Of a DNA stretch of 64,000 nucleotides, positions 18,921 to 28,344 are shown in pieces. The first letter of the stretch is position 1. The number at the start of each line of letters is the position of its first letter. The notes under the pieces were generated by a model. It was not told where the DNA came from and did not search any database. It saw only the letters and a program-made list of their open reading frames with translations. The DNA is from Enterobacterales bacterium (GTDB lineage: Bacteria; Pseudomonadota; Gammaproteobacteria; Enterobacterales; Enterobacteriaceae), in NCBI GenBank assembly GCA_015654925.1, contig JAATFX010000109.1, positions 1 to 64,000 on the forward strand. Reading direction: 5' to 3'. Both the position numbers and the translations under genes were made by a program.

Positions 18921-20203
18921 GGCGCCACCCCCTTGCGCGGCGCAAAACCGCTGCGGCTAATGCGAATCAGGCCGCGCGGACGCCAAATCATCATCACCAC
19001 CATCAGGATGCCGAACAGTAAAACGCGGTACTCCGCAAAGCTGCGCAGCAGTTCGGGCGCCACCGTCAGCACAAAGGCGGCAATCACCACCCCCACCGTC
19101 GACCCCATGCCGCCCAGCACCACGATGGCCAGGATCAGCGCCGACTCGAAAAAAGTAAACGAGGTGGGATTGACGAACCCCTGGTAGGTGGCGAAAAACA
19201 CGCCGGCGATACCGGCGGTGGATGCGCCCAGCGTGAAAGCGGAGAGCTTGACCAGCACATGATTAAGGCCCATGGCCCGGCAGGCGATTTCATCTTCGCG
19301 CAGCGCCTCCCAAGCCCGACCGATAGGCATACGCGTCAGCCGGTGTTTAATGTACAGCACCATCAATACCACCAGGATCAATACGCCATAGATAAAGATA
19401 AATTTAAGGTTGGGGTTATAGGCGATATTGAGGAACTCATGGATCGGCACCCCGCCCTCCCTGGCCCGGCGGCCGAATTCCAGGCCGAAAAATGTCGGCG
19501 ACGGTACCGACACCCCGTTGGGGCCGCCGGTAAACGCCAGCCAATTATTTAAAATCAGACGGATAATCTCGCCAAATCCCAAGGTGACGATAGCCAGGTA
19601 ATCCCCATGCATGCGCAAGACCGGAAAACCCAGAATGGCACCCGCCAGCCCCGCCATAATGGCCGCCAGCGGCAGCATCGACCAAAATCCCAGCCCGAGG
19701 TACTGATAACCCAGCGCCAGCCCATAGGCGCCGATGGCATAAAACGCCACATAACCCAAATCAAGCAGCCCGGCCAGGCCAACCACAATATTCAGCCCCA
19801 GCCCCAAGAGCACATAGATCAAACCGAGAATCGCCACGGTCAGCAGATACTTGGTCGCCACGAACGGGAACAGCGCGCCCAGGAGGATAAGCAGGGGAAG
19901 AACCCAGCGCAGGCGGCTTTTATAGCCCGGTTCGCGCACATAAACCCCGCCATTATCGCTGGTGAAGCGCGACAGCCAGCGCCGCCCCGGCGCGGTTTGC
20001 AAAAACAGGCCGATCAGCAGCCGGCCCGCCATCACGGTGAGAATAATCCAGACCAACCGCAGGGCGTGGAAATCAAAACTGTAGCCGTTAAGCACCACGC
20101 CCACCATCGGGCCGAAGACAATCAGCGCGATAAGCCCGGCCAGGATGGCTTCGGTAATACTTTGCCGGATATTTAACGCGGCGCGCTTTGCGGGTAACGA
20201 CAT
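18917..20203 (-). CDS. livM: Branched-chain amino acid ABC transporter permease LivM
   Basis: Inner-membrane permease (428 aa) pairing with LivH to form the channel of the LIV-type importer. It has an N-terminal extension with two membrane segments, as in E. coli LivM, then the core with the conserved GLNIVVGLAGLLDLGYVAFY and the EAA-like cytoplasmic loop around IGRAWEALREDEIACRAMG that contacts the ATPases. The start codon lies 11 bases after the livH stop. Substrate range cannot be read from the sequence. Confidence 0.95.
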   Translation of the reverse strand: MSLPAKRAALNIRQSITEAILAGLIALIVFGPMVGVVLNGYSFDFHALRLVWIILTVMAGRLLIGLFLQTAPGRRWLSRFTSDNGGVYVREPGYKSRLRWVLPLLILLGALFPFVATKYLLTVAILGLIYVLLGLGLNIVVGLAGLLDLGYVAFYAIGAYGLALGYQYLGLGFWSMLPLAAIMAGLAGAILGFPVLRMHGDYLAIVTLGFGEIIRLILNNWLAFTGGPNGVSVPSPTFFGLEFGRRAREGGVPIHEFLNIAYNPNLKFIFIYGVLILVVLMVLYIKHRLTRMPIGRAWEALREDEIACRAMGLNHVLVKLSAFTLGASTAGIAGVFFATYQGFVNPTSFTFFESALILAIVVLGGMGSTVGVVIAAFVLTVAPELLRSFAEYRVLLFGILMVVMMIWRPRGLIRISRSGFAPRKGVAP

Positions 20204-20214
20204 AAATCCTCCCT

Positions 20215-21129
20215 TTACACCTTAGCCACCATGGGGCGGCCCAGCAGACCCTGCGGGCGAAAAATAAGAATGACCACCAGTAATGAAAACGAGAACACGT
20301 CTTTGTAATCGGAGTTAACCATGCCGGAAAATTGCGCCTCGGCCACTCCCAGGATCAGCCCGCCCAGCATCGCCCCGGGCAGGGAACCGATGCCGCCGAG
20401 CACCGCGGCGGTAAAGGCCTTGATACCGATGATAAAACCGGCGTAAAAATCAAAGGTGCCGTAATTCATGGTAATCAATACCCCGGCCAGCCCGGCCATG
20501 GCGGCGCCGATCACAAACACCCAGGAGATCACCCGGTCGGTATTGATGCCGAGGATCGAGGCCATCTTGCGGTCCTGCTGGGTAGCCCGGCACATGCGGC
20601 CGAGTTTGGTGTGGCCGATGATGTAGGTCAGCGCCATCATGCCCAGCAGGGAGGCGATCAGGATAAAGACTTTGGTATAGGTAAGCTGGACGAAACTGTC
20701 GCCGATATGAAACCTCAGCACGCCGTCAAGCATGGTGGGGATGCCCTGTTGGCGCGGCCCCTGGCTGATTTGCGCATAGTTTTGCAAAATCAGCGACATG
20801 CCGATAGCGGAAATCAGCGGCGCCAGGCGGGTGGAGTTGCGCAGCGGGCGATAAGCGATGCGCTCAATCACCCAGCCATAGACGCCGGTGACCGCGATGG
20901 TAAATACCAGCGTGCCCAGAATAAGCAGGGGAAAGGAGTGCAGGCCAAAAAAGGACAGCAGCGCCAGCGCGATGGCGCACAGGTACGCGGAGATCATATA
21001 CACCTCGCCGTGGGCGAAGTTGATCATGCCGATAATGCCGTACACCATGGTGTAGCCGATGGCGATCAAACCGTAAACCGAGCCGAGCGTCAGGCCATTA
21101 AACATTTGTTGCAGAAAGGAAGAATCCAT
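20215..21129 (-). CDS. livH: Branched-chain amino acid ABC transporter permease LivH
   Basis: Inner-membrane permease of 304 aa when started at MDSSFLQQMFNGLTLGS, which aligns with the start region of E. coli LivH. The longer frame to 21213 adds 28 residues without family resemblance, so the internal ATG was chosen; its ribosome-binding site is weak. It carries the family block IAIGYTMVYGIIGMINFAHG and the cytoplasmic loop GRMCRATQQDRKMASILGIN. It is separated from the binding-protein gene by about 220 bases rich in small GC hairpins, which may set different expression levels for binding protein and membrane parts. Confidence 0.93.
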   Translation of the reverse strand: MDSSFLQQMFNGLTLGSVYGLIAIGYTMVYGIIGMINFAHGEVYMISAYLCAIALALLSFFGLHSFPLLILGTLVFTIAVTGVYGWVIERIAYRPLRNSTRLAPLISAIGMSLILQNYAQISQGPRQQGIPTMLDGVLRFHIGDSFVQLTYTKVFILIASLLGMMALTYIIGHTKLGRMCRATQQDRKMASILGINTDRVISWVFVIGAAMAGLAGVLITMNYGTFDFYAGFIIGIKAFTAAVLGGIGSLPGAMLGGLILGVAEAQFSGMVNSDYKDVFSFSLLVVILIFRPQGLLGRPMVAKV

Positions 21130-21352
21130 AATTAAGCTGTCTCGTCTGGTTTGGCCGGCAGCCCGGCGGCCGTGCGGCCCCAAGGGACCGCACGACGCGC
21201 GCAGAATGTGCAATATGAGGAAACGTGGCGCCGGGGCAGTCCCGGCAACGGCGAATGCCTGCGGGCATGTCCCGCTGCCGGGCCATGGCGGTCGGCATAA
21301 CCGCCAGCCGGAGCCGTGGCTTTGCCTGACGCCATCACCCTAAGCCATTGAT

Positions 21353-22477
21353 TTAGGGTAATTCGTGGTATTTACCCTGATCGTCCCACTGATAGACCAC
21401 ATAATCGGAAACTTTCAGATCCCCTTTGCTGTCCCAGGCTTTTTTGCCCATTACCGTATCCACGGTATTGGCTTTCAGCCATGCGCTGGCCTTGGCGGAG
21501 TCGCTGCCGCCGACGGCGTTGAAAGCCGCGGCAATCGCTTGTACCGACGCATAGGAGTAGAGGGTATAACCTTCGGGCTCAAACTTGCCGGCGCGGAATT
21601 TTTCAATCACCGCCTTGCCTTCCGGTATCACGCGCGGATCTTTGCCAAAGGTCATCAATACGCCGTTGGTGTACTGCGGGCCGCCGGCGGCGGTTACCAG
21701 TTCGGTGGTGACGACGCAGTCGCCGGAGAAGAATTTGGCTTTCACCCCTTGCTCACGCATCTGGCGCACCAGCGGGCCGGCTTCCGGATGGCAGCCGCCG
21801 AAGTAGACCACATCCGGGTCCAGTCCGCGGATTTTGGTCACCAGGGCGTTAAAATCTTTTTCGCCGCGGGACAAGCCCTCATACAGCACTTCCTTGACGC
21901 CGCGCTTATTCAGCTCCGCTTTGGTGGCGTCCGCCAGTCCCTGCCCATAGGTGTCTTTATCATGAATAATCGCCACTTTCTTGGCTTTCAGCTTATCGAT
22001 GATGTAGTTGCTGGCAATCAGGCCCTGCTGATCGTCGCGGCCGCACATGCGGAACATGGCGGTCTGGCCGCGTTCGGTAATCTGCGGGTTGGTGGAGCCG
22101 GGGGTAATGGCGATAATGCCCGCTTCGTCATAGACCTCCGACGCCGGCATGGTGGAAGACGAGCAGAAGTGGCCAATCACCGCCTTGACATGGGATTGAT
22201 CCACCAGGCGGTTGGCGACGGCCACCGCCTGCTTGGGTTCACAAGCGTCATCGCCCTGGACCAGGGTGATTTTTTCACCTTTGATCCCGCCGGCGGCGTT
22301 GATATCTTCCGCCGCCTGCGACGCGCCGCGCCAATATTGATCGCCATAGGTGGCATTGGGCCCGGAAAATGGCCCGGCGACGCCGATGACGATATCGGCA
22401 TGAGCGGCGAAAGCCGTCGCCAGACAGCCGAGAAGCAAAACGGAAAGTGGTGTTTTTATCAGTTTCATTGACATCAT
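21353..22477 (-). CDS. livK: Periplasmic branched-chain amino acid binding protein (LivJ/LivK type)
   Basis: Periplasmic solute receptor (374 aa) that delivers substrate to LivHMGF. The N-terminus has a clear signal peptide (hydrophobic core LLLGCLATAFA, cleavage near AHA-D), then the type I periplasmic fold with IGVAGPFSGPNATYGDQ and the pair DACEPKQ / GHFCSSSTM. Its cysteines correspond to the disulfide of LIV-binding proteins. AAGGG lies a few bases before the first of two close ATGs. Only one receptor gene is present here, whereas E. coli has livJ and livK; which ligand it prefers is unknown. Proximity to a D-amino-acid operon makes wider amino-acid substrates possible. Confidence 0.9.
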   Translation of the reverse strand: MMSMKLIKTPLSVLLLGCLATAFAAHADIVIGVAGPFSGPNATYGDQYWRGASQAAEDINAAGGIKGEKITLVQGDDACEPKQAVAVANRLVDQSHVKAVIGHFCSSSTMPASEVYDEAGIIAITPGSTNPQITERGQTAMFRMCGRDDQQGLIASNYIIDKLKAKKVAIIHDKDTYGQGLADATKAELNKRGVKEVLYEGLSRGEKDFNALVTKIRGLDPDVVYFGGCHPEAGPLVRQMREQGVKAKFFSGDCVVTTELVTAAGGPQYTNGVLMTFGKDPRVIPEGKAVIEKFRAGKFEPEGYTLYSYASVQAIAAAFNAVGGSDSAKASAWLKANTVDTVMGKKAWDSKGDLKVSDYVVYQWDDQGKYHELP

Positions 22478-22939
22478 CTGGACCCTTTATACAGTTTTAG
22501 CAAAACGCCCGGGGCGTGGACCATCATCCTGAAGCTTAAAACGTACAACCCGATATTCGGCGGCAATCGCCTGACTGCCCGCCCGCTGGCGGAAACGGCA
22601 GCATGCAAGCCAAGCAGTAATGCTAAGCAATTTGTCTGCCATATCCGCAAATGTATGCCAATGTTGCATGAGGTAACCGTTTAACCCGGCTTGGCAGCGG
22701 TTAGCGCGATCGGCGCGGCGCACCGCCGCGGTGCGTTACCGTCGGCCAACGGCGCGGCGGCGATACCCTTGCACCAATGAGGGGCTTTAGGACCCGGTTC
22801 GGGGATAGGGTCTATTAAAGACCATTTTCTTAACATACATAGCTTATTTTGCTAACAATCTAGAGATCTATCACATTTAAAACTGCCGGCGAGGACGAAT
22901 ATTCCGACTTAAACATCCGGACCGCCGGCACATAGCGTT
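22478..22939. other. 462-base intergenic region between dat and livK
   Basis: It holds the presumed liv promoter and the hairpin listed separately after the aminotransferase gene. The part nearest livK is GC-rich and the part around 22810-22880 is AT-rich. No gene or clear operator could be identified. Confidence 0.4.
22877..22930 (-). terminator. Terminator after the D-amino-acid aminotransferase gene
   Basis: Read on the minus strand, an 8-bp stem TGCCGGCG / CGCCGGCA with a 31-base loop is followed by GTTTTAAA. It lies about ten bases after the stop codon of the aminotransferase gene. Confidence 0.5.
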
Positions 22940-23800
22940 TCAGGCGGTAGCCCGCAGCGCCATTTGCACGTAAATCCCGCGCAGCGCCCGGGTTATCGGG
23001 CCGGGCGTCCCGTCGCCCACCGCCCGGCCATCAATTTGCACCACCGGCCAGATAAACGTAGTGGCGGAACTGATGAACGCCTCGCGGGCGTCATAGGCTT
23101 CCTCGACGCTGAACGCCCGCTCCTCGAAGGGGATATCATGGCGTTTTGCCAGCTCCAGCAGCGATTGGCGGGTGATGCCGTGCAGAATGTCATTGCTGAG
23201 CGGGCGGGTCACCAATGTGCCTTGCGCGGTGACAATCCAGGCATTGCAGGCGCTGCCTTCGGTTATCAGGCCATGCTCCACCAAAAAAGCATCGTCCGCC
23301 CCCTGGGCATGGGCATACTCTTTGGCCAGGCAGGGCGCCAGCAGCCCCACAACTTTGATATCGCGGCGCCGCCAGCGGATATCCTCCAGGGTAACCACTT
23401 TGATGCCGGTAAGCGCCTTGGGGTGATCGATTACCGGCCGCGCCTGGGTAAATAGCACCAGGGTGGGCGTAACGCCGGCGGCGGGAAACTCGAATTCCCG
23501 ATCGCCGGTGTTGCCGCGGCTCAGCTGTAGGTAAACCGCCCCTTCCTTAAGCTGGTTGACGGCGATAAGCTCCTGTTGAATGGCTTCCAGCTGCGCCGGA
23601 GTCACGGGCAACGTCAGCTTGAGCTCACGGCAGGAGCGCACCAGCCGGGCGATATGCCCGGCATTTTCCAAGAGTTTGCCGTTTAATACCGCACTCACTT
23701 CATATACCGCATCGGCGAACAAAAAGCCCCGATCAAAAATAGAGACCTTGGCTTCATGTTCCGGCACCAAGTCGCCGTTGATATACACAATTCTGGTCAT
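22940..23800 (-). CDS. dat: D-amino-acid aminotransferase (PLP class IV)
   Basis: A 286-aa class IV aminotransferase, predicted to move the amino group between D-amino acids (for example D-alanine or D-aspartate) and 2-oxoglutarate, giving D-glutamate. The N-terminal block FDRGFLFADAVYEV, the PLP-lysine region RRDIKVVGLL and the phosphate-binding EGSACNAWIV match the D-amino-acid type more than the branched-chain type IlvE, which is longer. It lies 21 bases after the DgcN-type gene and is probably cotranscribed. The pairing supports a D-glutamate or D-amino-acid pathway. Substrate choice between D-amino acids, 4-amino-4-deoxychorismate and others rests on these motifs and context. Confidence 0.85.
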   Translation of the reverse strand: MTRIVYINGDLVPEHEAKVSIFDRGFLFADAVYEVSAVLNGKLLENAGHIARLVRSCRELKLTLPVTPAQLEAIQQELIAVNQLKEGAVYLQLSRGNTGDREFEFPAAGVTPTLVLFTQARPVIDHPKALTGIKVVTLEDIRWRRRDIKVVGLLAPCLAKEYAHAQGADDAFLVEHGLITEGSACNAWIVTAQGTLVTRPLSNDILHGITRQSLLELAKRHDIPFEERAFSVEEAYDAREAFISSATTFIWPVVQIDGRAVGDGTPGPITRALRGIYVQMALRATA

Positions 23801-23821
23801 CGCAATACCTTGCCTTGTCAG

Positions 23822-24814
23822 TTAAAGTTGATCGATGATCCGGCCGACGCCCTGGCGAAACGGATCGATCGCCGGCAGGCCGTAACGGCGCTCAAGATCC
23901 GCCATATAATCGAGCGCCGCCTGCTCGGATAAGTGGGCGCTGTTAATGGAAATGCCGACAAAGCGCGCCCGCGGATTGGTCAGCTGCGCGGCTTTAAGGT
24001 TCAGCGCCATGCAATCGCCCAAGTCCGGCAGCGGATAATCCACGCCGCGCATGGCGGTGCGCGTTGGTTCGTGGCATAGCACCAGCGCGTCCGGCTGGGC
24101 GCCGTGGATCAGGCCCATGGTGACGCCGGAAAACGACGGATGGAACAGCGATCCCTGCCCTTCGATGACGTCCCAATGTTCCGGCTGGTTGTCCGGCGCC
24201 AGTTGCTCCACCGCGCCGGCGATAAAATCAGCCACCACCGCATCGATGCTGATCCCCGCCCCGCTCACCAGAATGCCGGTCTGCCCGGTGGCGCGGAAAG
24301 TGGCCCGCATGCCTCGTTCCAGCATGGCTTTTTCGATGGCCAGCGCGGTATACATTTTCCCGCATGAGCAATCGGTGCCCACCGGCAGCAGGCGTTTACC
24401 ACTGCGTTTGCGGCCGCTGGCCACCGGCAAGACGGCGCTGCTATGGCGCACATCAAACAGCGAGCGGCCCAAACTGTCGGCTAAGGCTTTGAGCCCCGGC
24501 ACATCCGATAGCCGGTTGTGCAAGCCGGCAGCCAGATCCATGCCGTTTTCCAGCGCCTGGCGCAGTACCGACACCCAGCCTTCGGCAATTACGCCGCCGC
24601 GATTGGCGACCCCGATTACCAGCGTTTTGGCCCCCTTGGCCCTGGCGGCGGCGATATCAAGATCGGGCAGATCGCAATCCACCTGACACCCTTCCATACG
24701 CAGTTGGCCGACGCAGAATTCCGGGTGCCAGTGGCGAATGCCGGTGGCGACCTTGGCGGCCAGCCGGTCGTGCGCATCCGCCAGGAACAGCAGGTAAGGT
24801 TTTTGAATTTCCAT
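23822..24814 (-). CDS. dgcN: DgcN/DUF1611 family protein, probable D-glutamate N-acetyltransferase
   Basis: A 330-aa DUF1611 protein. It has an N-terminal Rossmann-like part (to about 120) and a C-terminal P-loop-like part with GTDCSCGKMYTALAIEKAM (about 147-165), DVIEGQGSLFHP and HEPTRTAMRG. Members named DgcN have been reported to N-acetylate D-glutamate as the first step of a D-glutamate degradation route with the partner DgcA. I recall this from the literature and cannot verify it here. A TTG six bases upstream is possible, but GAGG with eight bases of spacing supports the ATG at 24814. No dgcA-like gene is adjacent; the partner here is a D-amino-acid aminotransferase. Confidence 0.75.
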   Translation of the reverse strand: MEIQKPYLLFLADAHDRLAAKVATGIRHWHPEFCVGQLRMEGCQVDCDLPDLDIAAARAKGAKTLVIGVANRGGVIAEGWVSVLRQALENGMDLAAGLHNRLSDVPGLKALADSLGRSLFDVRHSSAVLPVASGRKRSGKRLLPVGTDCSCGKMYTALAIEKAMLERGMRATFRATGQTGILVSGAGISIDAVVADFIAGAVEQLAPDNQPEHWDVIEGQGSLFHPSFSGVTMGLIHGAQPDALVLCHEPTRTAMRGVDYPLPDLGDCMALNLKAAQLTNPRARFVGISINSAHLSEQAALDYMADLERRYGLPAIDPFRQGVGRIIDQL

Positions 24815-24975
24815 TATCAACGCCTCATTTAACAGTCTTGGTGAAAGGTGCGCGCCGCCGTTTACCTGTGGTCAACGATCGATTGGCCGATGCGGATACG
24901 AGCGCGATAAGAGTAACAAGCACAGGTTATGCCAGATTGGCGAATTTCAATAATTTATAATAATATCAATGTATT

Positions 24976-25029
24976 AAAAAACCGTTATGCCGCGCAAGCG
25001 CGCAAAACGCAGCCGGCGGCGGTTTTTTT
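24976..25029 (-). terminator. Possible leader hairpin upstream of dgcN
   Basis: On the minus strand AAAAACCG and CGGTTTTTT flank a GC-rich segment that can form inner stems, followed by a T-run. It lies about 160 bases before the dgcN start, with no gene in between. It could be a leader attenuator for the D-amino-acid operon or the end of an unannotated short transcript. On the + strand it is also followed by seven T residues. Confidence 0.35.
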
Positions 25030-25298
25030 GCACCACTATCAGGCATTAACACTGCTTTTTTGCGCCGTAATGGTGATAATTAATAATTTATTAACAAATA
25101 GCGCGAGATTACGCTGACTCGGCGGCGTTTTAACGGCATAAACGGCTGAATATAAATCGCATATTCGATATAAAACTCATCTTCCGGCGCGGTTTGCCGT
25201 GTTTTATAGGGTAAAGGCCGGTTCCGGCGCTGAAAATCAGATAAAAATGGGTTGGATGCCTTATGAGCTGGCGATTATTTGATCTAAAACCGCAGGCG

Positions 25299-25368
25299 AA
25301 AAAAAACCTAAACCGCTTGTCGACCACCGTCCACTGGGGGAGCGATAGCGACAGGAAGTTTAGGTTTT
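25299..25368 (-). terminator. Strong terminator downstream of yifK, extended stem
   Basis: On the minus strand a stem of 11 bp (AAAACCTAAAC with GTTTAGGTTTT) extends into a second stem (CCTGTCG with CGACAAG) closed by a C-rich loop, and ends in eight T residues. It lies 124 bases after the yifK stop. It should terminate yifK. The long structured stem with a CUCCCCC loop could also belong to a small RNA, for which no promoter was shown. Confidence 0.7.
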
Positions 25369-25492
25369 ACCTGTACATCAACTACATAATATTAACGGCA
25401 CAATCTAAAGCTGGTTAGATAATGCCGCCGGCGCCGCGATTACACAAGCGCGGCCGGAGAGCAGGGTTGCATTATGTGATGATGTTCAAAAA

Positions 25493-26899
25493 TTAATCAC
25501 AGGGCTTCCCATTCGGTTTGGCCGCGGGTATGGACGTAATGGCGCTGCCATTAAAACCCAGCAGGCGGTAAATCACCGATACCAGCACTAAAAACCCGCT
25601 GCCGACGATCAGCGATGACCGGGTATCGGGGCTGAAGGCCATACCCGCCAGTACGCAGATCAAAAAGGCCATGGTCAGGTAGTTAGACCAGGGAAACCAC
25701 ACCGAGCGGAACGGATGGGCGGCCATCGCCTGCCGGTGGGCGCGGCGAAAGCGCAGTTGGCTGATTAATACTACAAACCATGGCACCATGCCGGGCAAGA
25801 CGCTGGCGCTGTAGACATACACAAACACTTTCTGCGGATTGGGGATGAGATAATTCAGGCATGACCCCGCCAGCAGCATCAAAATCGATAGCATAACCCC
25901 CACCGCCGGCACGCCGTTGCGCGATACCCGCCCCACCACGGCGGGCAGCTGGCGGTTGTTGGCCAATGCATAAAGCATGCGCCCGCAGCTGTACATGCCG
26001 CTGTTGCAGCCCGATAACGCCGCGGTCAAAATAACGAAATTAATAATGCCGGCCGCCGCCGTAATACCGATTTTGGCGAAGGTCAGAACAAAAGGGCTGC
26101 CGTTCTGGTGGATTTCATTCCAGGGAAACAGGGTGACGATGACAAAAATCGCCCCGACGTAAAATATCAATATCCGCCACAAAATCTTACTGACCGCGCG
26201 CCGCAGGGTGACCTGCGGGTCTTTGGCTTCGCCGGCGGTGATGCCCACCAGTTCCACCCCCTGGTAAGAGGCCACCACGATACACAGGGCAAACAGCAAT
26301 CCCTTCCAGCCGCCGGCGAAAAAACCGCCGTGCGCGGTAAGATTCGCCAGGCCGACCGCATGGCCATGATTGCCGATACCGAAGAAAATAATCCCCAGCC
26401 CAACGACAATCATCACCACGATGGTGGTGATTTTTATCATGGCGAACCAGAATTCGATTTCCCCATACAACCGGACCGCCGCCAGGTTGGCCAGGGCTAC
26501 CAGCCCGACGGCTGCCAGCGCCGGCAGCCATTGGGGCAAATCGGGAAACCAGAATTGGACGTAGACGCCGATAGCGGTAATCTCGGAAATGCCGACCGCC
26601 ATCCACATGAACCAATAGCTCCAGGCGGTGAGATAACCGAAAAACGGCCCCATGTAACGATGGGCATAAACCGCGAACGACCCGGCGACCGGCTCCAGAT
26701 ACAGCATTTCGCCCATGGAACGCATGATGAAAAATACAAACAGACCGGCGATGATATAGGCCAGCAGCACCGAGGGCCCGGCCCATTGCAAGGTGCTGGC
26801 CGCCCCCATAAACAGCCCGACGCCGATGGTGCCGCCCAGGGCGATCAATTCAATATGCCGGGCTTTAAGGCCGCGCTGTAACTCCTGTTTCGGTTCCAC
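25493..26899 (-). CDS. yifK: Amino acid permease YifK/ThrP (APC superfamily)
   Basis: Inner-membrane amino-acid:proton symporter of 468 aa with about 12 membrane helices. It is very similar to E. coli YifK (ThrP), reported to carry threonine and serine: [18 protein letters not shown] at the N-terminus, then [12 protein letters not shown], and [17 protein letters not shown] in the middle. Longer frames to 26905 or 26950 exist. A GTG at 26899 has GAGGG six bases upstream and gives [11 protein letters not shown], which fits the E. coli start, so it was preferred. The gene stands alone with a strong terminator. Confidence 0.92.
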   Translation of the reverse strand: MEPKQELQRGLKARHIELIALGGTIGVGLFMGAASTLQWAGPSVLLAYIIAGLFVFFIMRSMGEMLYLEPVAGSFAVYAHRYMGPFFGYLTAWSYWFMWMAVGISEITAIGVYVQFWFPDLPQWLPALAAVGLVALANLAAVRLYGEIEFWFAMIKITTIVVMIVVGLGIIFFGIGNHGHAVGLANLTAHGGFFAGGWKGLLFALCIVVASYQGVELVGITAGEAKDPQVTLRRAVSKILWRILIFYVGAIFVIVTLFPWNEIHQNGSPFVLTFAKIGITAAAGIINFVILTAALSGCNSGMYSCGRMLYALANNRQLPAVVGRVSRNGVPAVGVMLSILMLLAGSCLNYLIPNPQKVFVYVYSASVLPGMVPWFVVLISQLRFRRAHRQAMAAHPFRSVWFPWSNYLTMAFLICVLAGMAFSPDTRSSLIVGSGFLVLVSVIYRLLGFNGSAITSIPAAKPNGKPCD

Positions 26900-27053
26900 T
26901 ATCATCCCTCGGTTGGTATTGACCTGCTTCCCGCCAGAACGGGCTAACATTGATTATTAACGAGGGACAGGAGATTACCGCATTTTTTGCGACATAACAT
27001 GATCGGATTCAGCCGCCCTGCCCGCTTTTTATCGACAGGCGCGCGACACCGGA

Positions 27054-27419
27054 TTATTTAGCATCCGGCGGCAGGATTTCCAGCACCCGTTCTTTGGGGC
27101 GGCACAGGCGGGTACCCGCGGGCGTTACGACAATGGGCCGGTTGATCAATATGGGATACTCCACCATAAAATCAATCAGCCGATCGTCGGTCCATTTATC
27201 TTCCGCCAGCCCCAGTTGCTCGTAGGGTTCATTGTTGGTCCGGATCAGGGCGCGGGCCGTCAGGCCCATATCGCTGATAAGCTTGGCCAACTGCCCATGA
27301 TTGGGTGGGGTTTTCAAATATTCGATCACCGTGGGCTCCAGCCCGCGATCGCGCAGCATGGCCAGGGTATTGCGGGACGTGCCGCAGCTCGGGTTGTGAT
27401 AAATGGTAATGTTAGTCAT
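27054..27419 (-). CDS. arsC: Arsenate reductase, glutaredoxin-dependent
   Basis: Reduces arsenate to arsenite using glutaredoxin and glutathione, in the cytoplasm. The catalytic loop HNPSCGTSRN near residue 12, and arginines in GLTARALIRTN and VVTPAGTRLCRP, match E. coli plasmid-type ArsC. At 121 aa it is about 20 residues shorter than that protein, lacking the C-terminal tail but none of the catalytic residues. AGGA precedes the ATG. No arsR or arsB neighbours it, so it is an orphan chromosomal copy. Confidence 0.9.
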   Translation of the reverse strand: MTNITIYHNPSCGTSRNTLAMLRDRGLEPTVIEYLKTPPNHGQLAKLISDMGLTARALIRTNNEPYEQLGLAEDKWTDDRLIDFMVEYPILINRPIVVTPAGTRLCRPKERVLEILPPDAK

Positions 27420-27705
27420 AACGTTATCCTGATGGTTTAGCGGAATGCGGGGCCAAGGCCGATATTAGTATCGTTAATCGGACACCGCAATGCGCGCGTA
27501 ACACCGCCATAAGGATGAGTTTAATAAGCAGGGTTTTCGATCATGTCGGGAAACTGGGGGCGTAGGGTGGGAATCATAAATTTGCCGGGCTTTGACCCGG
27601 CAAGTAGCTGCGTTAGCTGATACATAATTACTCTGTAAAAATGATTTGGCTGATGCCTACACAGAATATAATTATGTAGCCGCGACCTGAACCGCCGGTA
27701 GTAAC

Positions 27706-27891
27706 CTATGAATTAGCAGGCTTTCTGCCGCCGCCGCGACTGTTGCGTCCGCCCTTTTCGCCGGCTTCGGATGCGCGCTGCGGGTCGTGTTTAAAGTTGC
27801 CGCCGCTTTGCTGGCCGCCCTTTTTGCCTGCGCTGGATGCTTTTTCACGATCTTCGGCAAAATTACCTGAACCACCACGATGCGTTGCCAT
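27706..27891 (-). CDS. yciG: KGG-repeat general stress peptide (YciG/con-10 family)
   Basis: A 61-aa very hydrophilic peptide with the KGG family repeats: GGSGNFAEDREKAS, then AGKKGGQQSGGNFKHDP, then AGEKGGRNS. It is nearly identical in pattern to E. coli YciG. Such proteins are stress-induced (sigma-S controlled in enterics) and linked to motility and stress tolerance, by an unknown mechanism. GGAGG six bases before the ATG gives a strong start. The gene stands alone. Confidence 0.9.
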   Translation of the reverse strand: MATHRGGSGNFAEDREKASSAGKKGGQQSGGNFKHDPQRASEAGEKGGRNSRGGGRKPANS

Positions 27892-28344
27892 ATCTAACCT
27901 CCGATTGAATTAAAAGCTCATACTCATTACCCACTCACAATATTATTTTTATCTTAAACAATAAGGCCTGGTGTTAACGCTATTTAATCGCACAAAACAA
28001 GATAACTTTATAAAATAACTATAAAAATCACTTCAATCATGCATATTGTTAACCCTATTATTTATACCGTGCAACAGTAGTCAAATTCATAATTCATGCT
28101 GACGGTATCTTTAATACTAGACGCCCACCCCGGTCTGGCAAGGAATATTCACACCTTGAAACACAATCAGCCCAGGAATTATTTCGACAGCCAGGAGACA
28201 CAAACGAGAAATAATCCACAGCGAAATTATCCCGATGTACCTCTGCTTAATCGCTGCTTTATAGCTATACTTATAGCAGCGTTATGAAATTATCGATGAA
28301 TAACCTTACGTTAAGCCCCGTAATTGATTTCACAGGAGAACGCT
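27892..28344. other. Intergenic region upstream of two divergent small genes
   Basis: AT-rich 453 bases between the KGG peptide gene (minus) and a small + strand gene. It presumably carries both promoters. No larger gene, tRNA or clear operator was found. Confidence 0.4.

Larger units (their letters stand above)
24815..25492. other. Intergenic region between yifK and dgcN
   Basis: No gene was recognised. It contains two hairpins listed separately: one in the presumed dgcN leader (24976-25029) and one after yifK (25299-25368). The stretch between them is AT-rich and probably carries the dgcN promoter. Confidence 0.4.

Noticed and set aside
21365-22471. Open frame of 368 codons on the + strand opposite the liv binding-protein gene
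   Set aside because: Shadow of a clear periplasmic binding protein with a signal peptide on the minus strand; no start signal or domain.
26108-26881. Open frame of 257 codons on the + strand opposite yifK
   Set aside because: It lies entirely within the well-conserved permease gene on the other strand; its translation is rich in Gln, His and Asp and matches no family.
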